A stretch of 64,000 nucleotides of DNA from Glandiceps talaboti (Eukaryota; Hemichordata; Enteropneusta; Spengelidae), in contig NC_135555.1 of the NCBI RefSeq assembly GCF_964340395.1, positions 21,116,447 through 21,180,446 on the forward strand. Reading direction: 5' to 3'. Positions 23,115-35,200 of the stretch are shown here, piece after piece. The notes beneath the pieces are model-generated. The model saw nothing but the letters and a program-made list of their open reading frames with translations, did not search any database and had not been told where the DNA came from. A program made the position numbers and the translations under genes. How positions within the stretch are numbered: position 1 is the first letter of the stretch; the number at the start of each line of letters is the position of its first letter.

Positions 23115-25940
23115 CTACTTACATACAAATGGTCTTTCATTTGTGTGGATTCTCATGTGTACTTTCAAATGATCACTTTGAGTAAAACTTTTACCACACT
23201 CCTTACATACAAATGGTCTTTCATTTGTATGGATTCTCATGTGTACTTTCAGAGCACCACTTTGATTAAAACTTTTACCACACTCCTTACATACAAATGG
23301 TCTTTCATTTGTATGGATTCTCATGTGTACTTTCAAATGACCACTATGATTAAAACTTTTATCACACTCCTTACATACAAATGGTCTTTCATTTGTGTGG
23401 ATTCTCATGTGTACTTTCAAAGCACCACTGTGAGTAAAACGTTTACTACACTCCTTACATACAAATGGTCTTTCATTTGTATGGATTCTCATGTGTACTT
23501 TCAAATGATCACTTTGAGTAAAACTTTTACCACACTCCTTACATACAAATGGTCTTTCATTTGTATGGATTCTCATGTGTTCTTTCAAATGACCACTTTG
23601 AATAAAACTTTTACCACATTCCTTACATACAAATGGTCTTTCATTTGTATGGATTCTCATGTGGACTTTCAAATCACGACTTTCAGTAAAACTTTTACCA
23701 CACTCCTTACATACAAATGGTCTTTCATTTGTGTGGATTCTCATGTGTACTTTCAAATAATATTTATGACAAAACCTTTTACCACAATCAGTACATACAA
23801 ATGGTCTTTCCTTAGTATGGATTCTAATGTGTACTTTCAGATTACTATTTTGAGTAAAACTTTTACCACACTCCTTACATGCAAATGGTCTTTCCTTAGT
23901 ATGGATTCTCATGTGTACTTTCAAATTATATTTACAACAAAACCTTTTACAACAATCAGTACATACAAATGGCCTTTCATTTTTATGGTTTCCATTGTCA
24001 TCTCCTGTAGCACTGGACCCTAAACAATGCTCCTCAGAGTCTGACAGAGTCTGTTCATTGCTAATAATATCACAATTTCCACATGTCATTGTATTTTCTG
24101 GAGAATTCTGGCTCTTATTGGTCACTAACACATCACAGTCACTTCTTGTACTATACTCTATGCAATGCTCCTCAGAGTCTTCTTCAACCATGACTTCATC
24201 CAATGTAACAAGTCCATGTTGACAAAGACAATCTATTACCATGAATTTATCTGTTAACACAAAAAATAAAGGTGTTAGTCATGTGACTCACTGATCATAA
24301 ATCTAAATTAACATTTTATGAATATTATGATTGTCATTAATTTTAAAAAGGCAGTGATCATCTGAAGACTATATGTTACTAACAAAGCTTGTCCATATAT
24401 GTGATTTATATGAATGCAAAAATGTAATGAAACAACCAAGATCCGGAACAACTCATAGCACATGTAAATAATGCCCAGGTAGACAAGCATATGACATTAG
24501 AAGGATAGAAGAAACTAAATGGTACTGTGCTGTGTAAGTCTTACCCATGGAGATGGACTAAATAACACTATAGTGCACTGCATTTCTGCTATATGTCAAG
24601 AAGATTCCTTTCAAGCAGTTGAAATGACAGACGGACAGAAAAAAAAAGAATTCTGCATGCTTAATAATCCATTTTGTAATTTACCTATGTCGACTCTGAA
24701 CCAAGTTTGTATTGATCTGAAGTAAAGATCCCAAGAACACCTTTACATTTGTTGGCAAATAATTGAAAAATAGTACCAATGGTGTTGTAGCACAATTGTA
24801 CAATTCCTGATTACACCCTGTTATCTTTACAATATATACCATTGCATTATTTGGCACTTTCTGTGTGTGTGCATGGCCTTGCTGCTAAGCACATAATAAC
24901 ACACCCAAATTTTACTGTTGCTTAGGGAGCTGCCTTGTTGCTAGCTATATTAGCATACATTTTTTGACATACGTAAGCATACACTGCTATCTTTGCAAAA
25001 CATATTTGCATTTTGCTGTTGCTAAGAATGCTACAATTGCTAGGGCAAGTTTCTTGAAAAATATCTGCAGAATAACTCCTCTACAATATTTTGGCCCCCA
25101 TTAACAAATAAGTTTTCGGGGTATAACTTCTGTGGTTTTGATATGGCCAGTATTAGGTAAAATCTACCCACCCCACCCAAACCCCCATGTCATGTTACCT
25201 GGGTACGGATTTCCCATACAAAATTACCATAGACTCTATAGGGAAACACTGCCATTTACCTCCTTTCTCCCTTTCTGTTACTGTGGTTCCCCAATCTTAG
25301 CAAAAAGGAGAACTTTTCCATAAAAATTCATATATTCAGACCAAAGGCATATTTTTGACCCAAAACTCACATCTCTTATACAATCCATTTCATACAAAAA
25401 TTTCTATTTCTACACCCTCACCAAATACTATAGCATGGCAATCAGTCTGGCAGGCTTTGACATTAAGTTGTTGAAATACACACACAACATAGATACACAC
25501 ATTTCACCATGCCTTTAGTAATACTGAAGCATTTCGTTATGTAAAATCATGAAGACTCTCCTAAAGAGCACACATTTTATGAAAATATCTCTTTCCTGGA
25601 GTGGCATTCCCCTTATAAGTTATAATTGTTTACATACACACGTACATTTGTACATCAATACATACACACTCACCATTCCTTTAGCATACTGAACCAGCTC
25701 AGTTGTGCTAAAAGGGAGTTTCACTGTCTAATTCAAATCCGATACTGCTGACTCACAAATTTCTGCAAACAACAAACTTGTCATCAAGTCAATATGATAC
25801 AATGGAATGGGTGGTGTTATGTATTACTACAACATACCTTTGTCAGAGAGTGTGTTATTCTCAAGTCGGTAAAGTAACACTTGATATGCTTTATTCAAGT
25901 CTCGTTCATATAGGCTGAATTCCAACTCTTCATTGTCCAT
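23115..25940 (-). CDS. Zinc-finger gene copy 4 (10 fingers)
   Basis: Exon 1 is 25838-25940 and exon 2 is 23115-24250, with the usual phase-1 splice; 412 aa predicted. Exon 1 carries Val to Glu at residue 7 (MDNEELE). The ten fingers have cores KYNL, NSNL, KYYL, SRDL, SGHL, SDHL, SGAL, SGHL, SGAL and SDHL. The residue before them (helix -1) changes among Q, H, E and others, and some fingers have FN or FI after the second cysteine. The stop falls at ERPFVCK, 5' of a long relic array that copies the same fingers. This is the largest finger reservoir in the window. Confidence 0.8.
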
Positions 25941-26264
25941 TTCTGATTCAGAAAGCAAATGCAATTTAGTGACTGTTTAGTACAAAGACAAAAGATTGTA
26001 TATTTTGACCACTAGGGGCGCTGTGTCATGGTGGGGAGAATACGTACTTCAGCATGCAAATTGTCCGTGTCTGTATGTTGCAACAGTATGGACCCATTAA
26101 CAGAGGCTTGCGGGACGCCGTGCTGACGTAGTTACCCTTAGAAAGCAGATGTTGACTGTTTACTAATACATAATGTTTATTGGTGAACTGACCCGTCATG
26201 ATTACTGTAGTCTGTAGTGTACAATAAATTCAAGGTGGACGTGCTCTTATCAGGCGGGTACGCG

Positions 26265-26948
26265 CGGTCCTACTAATTTATGCCCGAGACTGCCCGGACG
26301 CTGCCCGGGCCAAATGTAGGAATCTTTTTGCTGTTCTTGGTGCAGATTACTGCTTTTAAACCAAAACAAATCTTTGTCGCAGCAAAAATCAGAGTGTGAA
26401 GAGTTGAAAACACCGTTTTTACACACAACAAAATCCACGACCAAGTGATCTTATTTCAGGACGGCATTTTGATAGTCACACTCGACCATTCTACGATAGG
26501 GGTGCCAGGAAAGTTAACTTTGACGTGTGTAAGAACACATGCATGTTTGTGACACAAATATTTCACCATCCTTTTGTAATTACACAGAAAGTCTCTTGGC
26601 AAACATCCACGACTGTTGACAGTTTCTATATCGGGCGTTGCATGCAGTACTAAAAACTTTTCCGCCCATGCTATAACTCCTGCAACCCCTCCTACAAAAT
26701 GGTCGAGTCTTGAGTACAAGATGGCGTTCAGTTTACTGAGTTAGTAGTGCAGGAACAGGGGTGCAATGTTTGTGTGATAAAACGGTGTTTTAAGCATTTA
26801 CAAATCTACTTTTGCGTGATAGTAATTATGTTATATCTGTAGTGTGGAAATCTGTGATTAAAATGGTAAGAACACTTCTACTTTGGGCCCGGGCAGTCCC
26901 GGGCAATGTACGGGCAGTCCCGGGCATAAATTAGTACTAGTAGGACCC
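26265..26948. mobile_element. 684-bp TIR element with 8-bp target duplication (unit 4)
   Basis: Both ends read GGTCCTACTA followed by ATTTATGCCCG-type sequence in inverted orientation, with extra copies of GCCCGGGCA near each end. The flanks GGTACGCG (26,257-26,264 and 26,949-26,956) duplicate the single site seen in units 1-3 and 6. No credible coding frame is present, so this is a non-autonomous DNA transposon. Eight-base target duplications occur in hAT, P and Merlin families; the ends do not decide between them. Confidence 0.85.
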
Positions 26949-27649
26949 GGTACGCGGGTCTTGATTGTTCACTTTCGTCAATTTTGTCCATATATTCACT
27001 GTCAAATTACTTTACCTGATGATTAAGTACCTACCTAGAGTTTATCTTGTCTAGAAAGTGATTGGAGAGGGCCCCAGGATTGATTATCCGCACAGTGCAG
27101 TCCACAGACAGTGTCTATGTTGTCGTACCAGAGACGCCAACCAAAATCTTTACTAATAAGTCGTGTCATCGCTCATGCGCACATTGGTATTGTTTGTCTC
27201 ACGTCTGTTTGGTTAGATTGGTACATGTACACTAACTGAATTGAAAAAAATTAGACTCCACGAATACGCTTCACCACAGGGCAAAACATCGGGAGTGTCA
27301 TTTGAATCATAATTTTATGAGAATACTGTGTTGAAATATGAACCTCATGTTGTTGTTTTGACATTGTAATAATTTGATATATTTTACCATAGACCCTCCC
27401 TCCACCATGGTGGAGGGGCTGTGATTTAAACTAGCTGTAGGAGAGGGCGCACAATCAAAACGTGTCTCTGCGTTTATTAAGGTTCCGTTCATTAGTACAG
27501 CGGGTGGGATGGGTGAGAGAATGGGGAGGGCGGGGAACCTGAAATTTTGCGTCACTGTTATTGGAGGTGACGCAATTTCTTTAAATTTCGCCATGTCTTT
27601 GATAAACAAATGAATAGAATACACATTTGATAAAATCATGAATATGGTT

Positions 27650-28143
27650 TATTAATATCTTAACATGTATACCAAACATTTTAGTTTTAATAAAAGTGCC
27701 AATGGCGTTGAAGCATAACTGTTGACAGTAAACTGTAATTTTCTGTATTGATAATGTGGTCTTGTTGCTAGGTATATTTATATTTGCAATCATGTGGGTG
27801 TGATCTTATTGCCAGGCATATCTACATAATTCATTTACTTTCCTGTCACTAGTGCTATTTGGGCATTATACGTCATTGTTTACATGTTGCTATGGGCATG
27901 GTCATGATGCTTAGGGCATTTACATGTTTAAAATAATGTTTATTCAAATGCATTATCCATTGTTATATTTGTATTTAAAAAACCACTATCATTTGACTGT
28001 TGCTAAGGGCATGCTCACGGTTGCTATGTAAGTATGACACACTCACAATTTGCAGACTAACACTTTTAGAATCATTACCAAATTTCATCCCCCAGTAATT
28101 TGAGAGGTAAAGTTCAATACCAAAATCACTTGTATCAACTACA

Positions 28144-28200
<57 letters not shown>

Positions 28201-28595
28201 TACAGAATGACTAACTGACTAACTGGCTGACTGACTGACTGACAGACGGGCATTTCACCTCAAACCAAACTGTGGTTCAGTTAGGTAGAGAACGTTTATA
28301 AGAAAAATCCTGTGTTACTGGCACACACTTTAATACATTATATTGAGAACCCATAAAAATGTTAATGGATTAATTAGATCAATCATTTCTGTGCGCTCCT
28401 GTCTAAATATTCCTGAGACATATCACCAAAACAATCATTGGAGTTTGTTTTTTTTTACCAAAAATGACATTTTCTGACCCAAATCACACATCTGTGATAC
28501 AATCATTTTACTTTCAATTTCCCAACTCGACACCACATGTAATGTTCCTACCAAATACCAAGTCAATCGGTCAGACAGTTTTTGAGTTTCAGTTG

Positions 28596-28663
<68 letters not shown>

Positions 28664-28697
28664 ATGCCTATAGCACTACTAAACTTCATTAGTTTAG
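27650..28697 (+). mobile_element. Microsatellite-bearing Helentron/pearl-like element (unit 4)
   Basis: GTTGCTA core repeats, (ACAG)n at 28,144-28,197, a short ACTG block, spacer, (CA)n at 28,598-28,662 and the terminal ACTAAAC/GTTTAGT hairpin. This form carries the 6-base shorter post-hairpin sequence shared with units 5 and 6. Confidence 0.4.
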
Positions 28698-29639
28698 TTA
28701 TATTGGCAATTGGTCTTCTGAAATGTATGACATCTTTGAAAGTCTAGATATTGATGAGTTGATTCCATGTAATACTGGGATTGTCAGGTTACGTAAACAT
28801 TTGAATTGTACTGAAAACTGGTATATGCATGTTCGTAATAAACCGAAATTACGCACGTACAGTATCTTTAAAAGAACACATCGCCGTGAAAATTATTTAT
28901 ATTTAGATTTGTCAAGAGCTGAACGTTCTCTTTTTGTTCAGTTACGAGTAGGAATACTTCCACTCAGGATTGAAACAGGTCGTTTTAGGGGCGAGGTGTT
29001 ACATACTCGCCTGTGTGTGTTATGTAATGCAAATTCAATTTGATTTTTTAGATTTATTGATTTGATTTATTGATTTCACCAGGAAAAAAAACATACATAA
29101 CAAATAAATTAACAAAATATATCAATTAAATATATTAAATATATAAATTAAGTCAAAGAATATTCAATCAAATACATCAGTAATTACATGGACCTGGTGG
29201 GGGTTGTAGAAATAGTTCTACAGAACTAGGATGAATCTCACTTTTTATTTCACTGTTCATTCTATCATGATTTAAGAACACATTTTTACAATATTATACT
29301 TGAGTCTAATCCAAATTTTCTAAACTTTAATGAGACTGAGAAATGGAACTTTATAATGATCAATATGCCTAGAGCAACTTGTAAATTTATTCACAAAGCT
29401 TACACCAGAAGGTGTAATCATCTTTATATAACAGTGTAGTATGTTACTTTTCTTTACTTGTTATGACTGTCCTCTTTGCACCCCTTATTTTTAAGTGCTT
29501 TATACGAGTAATTCAGTTTTGTAGTGACTAATAAGCCCGGTGGGCTGGGTGATGTGTTTGCTTTCTGATATTGTTATTGCCAATTTGTAAAATGTATATC
29601 ACATGTCACTATAATAAACAACCTTATACTATGCCAATA
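28698..29639 (+). mobile_element. LINE 3' fragment (unit 5), interrupted
   Basis: C-terminal LINE segment opened at 28,723 and cut at CNANSI by a roughly 187-bp insertion (29,041-29,227). It resumes with DESHFLFHC-equivalent sequence and ends HLYITV near 29,438. Its 3' terminal A-rich tract is replaced by the start of the 29,640-32,025 element. Confidence 0.75.
29041..29227. mobile_element. 187-bp AT-rich insertion in the LINE (unit 5)
   Basis: The insertion is absent from units 1-4 at the same site and present in unit 6 at 40,466-40,652. It contains inverted CACCAGG and CCTGGTG and a small hairpin GTAGAA-ATAG-TTCTAC near its right end. No clear target duplication is visible and the family is not recognised. 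Confidence 0.6.
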
Positions 29640-32025
29640 GACAAGCGACCTATCGGTCAGAATAGCTCCGCTGTTTTTTTTTTATTTTATTTTTTATTTT
29701 GGTGACGTAGAAGTGGTTCAGTTCTTCAGCTCTTCACTATGCAGTTTTGTTTTAGCGATGCAATAAAGTGGTTAGTGGTTCATATGATGTCTCACTATAA
29801 AACACATGTTACACAGAAGTTGGTAATGTATTGTACTTTTATACCATAGTCACCATTTTTATAACAAAAATCTACTGTTATGAAAAATTGCACAAAATCT
29901 CAGAAAAAAAATGACTGGGAAATGCACACAAGAAAAAGAAAAATAAGAGGAATTTGAGGTTGGCTATAAATAATTCCAGTGTCAGCTTTAACCCTGGAAA
30001 ATTTTAATGATAAATGAAATAAACTAGGGATCTAAAATAATTTTGAGGCAATTTGAATTTCAATTTTCTAACAAATTTACCCAGTCAACAACATTCAACT
30101 TGTACAAGTTGTAGTAGATATATATAGGGAAGAAATCTTAGTTTCCGGACGGCAACAATCCCCGCCAAGTACCCGAAAGAGAGTCATTCTCAGCCATACG
30201 TTACAGTGGTAACACTCATTCATGTTCTATTACCTTTCATAAAGAAAACACAACGAAATGGTTGAAGTGATCTTTTTTTTATTTCTTTTCATCACAACAA
30301 CAAAATCTGCGTGATCAAAAGTGTTGTAAACTAAACCAGAAAGAATTATCGGACTGGCTAAACTTCCCAATGAACTGGAGTAAGGTCCAAGTCCAAGTAA
30401 GCCTCGATAGTACTATAGTACGTGAGAAAATCGTCTCAAACTAGCGATACAACTTTCAAAATATAACTTGACATGTCTTCATTTGTTAGAGTTATACAAT
30501 CCAAGACGCGTTTTCACTCGAAAACAACAATTCTGTGAATAATGACACTCTGAACGCAGCGATTTCTCGGACGATGTTACCACTGTAACGTATGGCTGAC
30601 AACGACTTGCTTCCGGGTTAGTCCCTCGTGCATCCGGGTACCTGGGATTGTCGCCGTACGGAAACTAAGAAAGATGGCGATTAATACATACATCGTCTGA
30701 TATTTTAATTTACAGTGTTTCTTGTGACCGGCGCCTGTCAGCAGACTCGGCCATTTTTTCATCATTCCATTGTATTTAAACCTTGTACTTGACATTTCGC
30801 AATATTTATAATTCTCAACAAAATACCTCAACATGCCTCACTTCGCTCGTACTCAAAGCAGCCCCTCGCGGTATGATCACTGATGACATGACGAGAGAGA
30901 ACCTTTTCGGATTTACATGTAAAACGGGGAAAGATACGCAAAATGTAATGCAAAGTCTGAAGCCAAATTAAAGTTGTAATTATTTTAATTATTTTTACTT
31001 GCCAAATATTTGCATTTTGGAAATGGCAAGACACGTTCATGTCGTTTAACTTTACATGTGACTGTCGGCCAATAAACAAAGTTTGGTTGATTCACAGTCC
31101 GCAGTTAGACTGCTCTTGCATAACTTCAACCGCATGCCTAGGCATGCCTTCCTTACGCAAGTTGTCTTAATTCTGGTTCACTGTCACTCCAAATTGCACG
31201 ACAATATAGAATTAATCACAAGTTACATGTTATCTGAAAACATCACATTTTTATAGTGGGTCTGAAGTGTGATTCTAGTGAGTACCAAGAACGTCCTGTG
31301 TTACTTGCTGTGGAAATTCACCCGGTCAAATGAGGTCAGCTTCAGCTTCTGGTCGAATCAGGATAGAGTATGCAAATAAGGATGTTGCGGACTGGCTGAT
31401 TATGTAGAAGGGGTGCAGAATTTGGATTTGAAGTTTACAACCCTGTTTCGAATAAACGCTTGTCACTTCATGCATTTGGGCGCCCAATGCCTAAAATTAT
31501 GACTATAGCACATATTACATTGCTTGTTTGACGTCAATAGTGTCTTTTGAAAAGTGGCAGTTTACTTAAAGTCTCGTCGATTGATTTCCAATATGGCGTC
31601 GGTCATAATACTCATTAACATATTCATTTTTTTTTCAAATTACAAAAAAAAAATCATAAAAAATAAAAATGAAGATGTGCTGACTTGAAATTAACAAACC
31701 TGAGTAAGCTACCCCCTGCGCATCAACACACCAGATATCAAAGCAATCTAACAAGAAGTTTTCACGGAGATGATGAAAATGACATTTTATGAAAAAAAAA
31801 TCATAAAAAATTGAAAATGGCACAGATCAATTTGGCATGAACAAAGCTGAATAGCCTCCCCCAAGGGAACATGCACACCAAATATCTAAGAATTCTGACT
31901 GTCACTTTCGCAGAAAATAATGAAAATATAAAAGTTTGACGGACACCTATGATTCACTCTACTCTCTATACTCTATACAACCTATACCTAAAGCTACGCT
32001 TTCAGCTTTCGCTGACAGCGGAGCT
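29640..32025. mobile_element. 2.4-kb element at the LINE 3' end (unit 5)
   Basis: It replaces the junction that reads CCAAT-AAAAAATCTGG in other units. Near both ends lies AGCTCCGCTGT in inverted orientation (29,664-29,674 and 32,015-32,025); the left end has about 24 further bases containing CGACCTATCGGTCAG. A T-run follows the left motif. Inside are the nested 0.5-kb element at 30,137-30,669 and AT-rich sequence with two AAAAATCATAAAAA stretches near 31,647 and 31,791. No convincing gene is present, and the superfamily is unassigned. Confidence 0.6.
30137..30669. mobile_element. Nested 533-bp MITE (unit 5)
   Basis: Inverted ends CTTAGTTTCCG are followed by ACGGCRACAATCCC and, further in, TACGTTACAGTGGTAAC, giving arms of roughly 100 bp with small differences. 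The interior is AT-rich and non-coding. It lies inside the 29,640-32,025 element, so it is the younger of the two. Confidence 0.7.
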
Positions 32026-32283
32026 AAAAATCTGGCTCGAGATGATTTCCTGCAAATTTCCTTCAAGGTATCCTGCAACCGATCATTCCATATTGTCCAT
32101 AGAGTAAAAAAAAATATGGACAACCTTTTACAGTATAATCATGACATCTGGTAAACTACTCTGGCCAACTGGGAATTACATATGAATGTTTTTTTTTCAT
32201 TTTTATGAATTCTCCTATGTAATTTCATATCGTGACACAAATATGGTTTATGATCTACATGGAGTCTCATATGAACATTTCGA

Positions 32284-35200
32284 TTATTTCCTTGATGAAA
32301 TCTTTTTATCACGCTCCTTACATACAAATAGTCTTTGCTTTGTATAGATTCCCATGTGTTTGTTCAGATTACCACTGTGAGCGAAACTTTTACCACACTC
32401 CTTACATACAAATGGTCTTTCATTTGTATGGATTCTCATGTGTACTTTCAAATCACTACTTTGAGTAAAACTTTTACCACACTCCTTACATACAAATGGC
32501 CTTTCCTTTGTATGGATTCTCATGTGTACTTTCAAAGTACCTCTTTGAGTAAAACTTTTACCACACTCCTTACATACAAATGGTCTTTCATTTGTGTGGA
32601 TTCTCATGTGTACTTTCAGATTACTACTTTCAGTAAAACGTTTACTACACTCCTTACATACAAATGGTCTTTCATTTGTATGGATTCTCATGTGTACTTT
32701 CAAATCACTACTTTGAGTAAAACTTTTACCACACTCCTTACATACAAATGGCCTTTCCTTTGTATGGATTCTCATGTGTACTTTCAAAGTACCTCTTTGA
32801 GTAAAACGTTTACCACACTCCTTACATACAAATGGTCTTTCATTTGTGTGGATTCTCATGTGCACTTTCAAATTATATTTATGACAAAACCTTTTACCAC
32901 AATCAGTACATACAAATAGCCTTTCATTTTTATGGGTTCCATTGTCATCTCCTGTAGCACTGGACCCTAAACAATGCTCCTCAGAGTCTGACAGAGTCCG
33001 TTCATTGCTAATAATATCACAATTTCCACATGTCATTGTATTTTCTGGAGAATTCTGGCTCTCATTGGTCACTAACACATCACAGTCACTTCTTGTACTA
33101 TACTCTATACAATGCTCCTCAGAGTCTTCTTCAACCATGACTTCATCCAATGTAACAAGTCCATGTTGACAAAGACAATCTATTACCATGAATTTATCTG
33201 TTAACACAAAAAATAAAGGTGTTAGTCATGTGACTCACTGATCATAAATCTAAACTAACATTTTATGAATATTATGATTGTCATTAATTTTAAAAAGGCA
33301 GTGATCATCTGAAGACTATATGTTACGAACAAAGCTTGTCCATATATGTGATTTATATGAATGCAAAAATGTAATGAAACAACCAAGATCCGGAACAACT
33401 CATAGCAGATGTAAACAAAGCACATGACATTAGAAGGATAGAAGAAACTAAATGGTACTGTGCTGTGTAAGTCTTACCCATGGAGATGGACTAAATAACA
33501 CCATAGCACTGCATTTAATGCTATATGTCAGGAAGATTCCTTTCAAGCAGTTGAAATGACAAACGGACAGAAAATACAGAATTCTGCATGTTTAATAATC
33601 AATTTTGTAATTTACCTATGGTCTCTGAACCAAGTTTGTATTGATCTGAAGTAAAGATCCCTAAGTACACCTGTACATTTGTTGGCAAATAATTGAAAAA
33701 TAGTACCAATGGTGTTGTAGCACAATTGTACAATTCCTGATTACTCCCTGTTATCTTTGCAATATATACCATTGCATTATTTGGCTCTTTCTGTGTGTGT
33801 GTGTGTGTGTGTGCATGGCCTTGCTGCTAAGCACATCATACACACCCAAATTTTACTGTTGCTTAGGGAGCTGCCCTGTTGCTAGATATATTAGCATACA
33901 TTTTTTTGACATACGTAAGCATACTGTTACACTGCTATCTTTGCAAAACATATTTGCATTTAGCTGTTGCTAAGAATGCTACAATTGCTAGGGCCAGTTG
34001 TCTTGAAAAATATCTGCAGAATAACTCCTCTAGAATATTTTGGCCCCATTAACAAATAAGTTTTCGGGGTATAACTTCTGTGGTATTGCCATGGCCAGTA
34101 TTATGTAAAATCTAGCCACCCAACCTCAACCCCCATGTCATGTTACCTGGGTACGGACTTGTCACTTCCCATACAAAATTACCATATACTTGTAAAATTC
34201 CGCCTTATTGGCTCAGATTAAACTAGACTTTAGACAAGATTCAACTTCAGCAGACGAACGAATATGTAATACTTTATTTGCCGCTCATTTTTATATACCC
34301 AGAATGCTCTGGAATAAGTAAGTTCCGATTCCGGTGGAATGCGGTACATATCAATACACGACATCCCTCTTTTTCTTCTAAGTGAAATAAGTCATCAAAA
34401 GTAAATGTCCTGATCATGCACATGTCCCTTAATGGTAACGTTCTTTGGGGTTTTGTTTTTAACCAAACAATTAACAGCTTAAAGTTCTTCAGCTTCCAGC
34501 TTAACAGTCAACAGTTAATAGTTCCAACAGTTATTTAATTATTAATTCTTAAGTGGAGAAACAACATAGTCAAGACTTAAACAGTCAAAACGATAAGTCA
34601 AATTACTCAGTGTTCAAGAATAACTTTCAGGCTGGGGTGGACTACCCATTAACTATATGCCTCAGCCCTGTCATTTAGGGGATTATTCTGCCCCTTTACA
34701 ATAGCATCATCCCATGATGAAGTCATCATATTTCACATCAAGTTGTCAGCTTGTTCATCTTCTCCTGGCAAATCAGTACTTCATCCCCCACGTTGATTTC
34801 TGATGGTTTTGCACCACTTCGCAAATCAGCGGTTATCTTAGACTTGGCTTTCTGCTCAGTGTCACGGTCTTGAACTTCGACGTCATCATGATGATGCGTT
34901 GACAAGTCTGGTAGTTTACCACATAGTTTACGACCAAATAACAATTCTGCAGGGCTGCAACCAGTTGTAGGACGAGTGAGTGCCCTGTACGATGCCAGAT
35001 ATTTTCGAATCTCTCTCCTCCAGTCTTGCTTTTCAACTTGTGCTATCTGCAGTCGTTTCAATAGGGAGGAATTCTGGCGTTCTACCTCTCCATTGCCCTG
35101 TGCCCACTTTGGAGTAACTTTAACAGCTTTGATGCCATTGACTTCACAAAATATCATGTAGTCTTCAGCTTTAAACTGGGGTCCATTGTCAGACCAAATT

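Noticed and set aside
23046-24023. Long plus-strand open frames opposite the zinc-finger exons
   Set aside because: The 84-bp finger repeat lacks stops in the antisense frame, so long mirror frames (MDSHVYFQ repeats) appear at every copy. They have no domain resemblance and track finger number.
21941-24260. CRISPR-like array of regular repeats
   Set aside because: The 84-bp period is the zinc-finger codon repeat in a eukaryotic gene; there are no unique spacers or cas genes.
26250-26719. Two small minus-strand frames inside the 684-bp element
   Set aside because: Both run across the inverted ends or lack any family resemblance, and their apparent conservation in unit 5 is due to duplication.
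30577-31079. Small frames at 30,577-31,079 duplicated at 42,012-42,514
   Set aside because: They overlap the nested MITE end, face both ways, and have no recognisable domain. Identity between units reflects the recent duplication.
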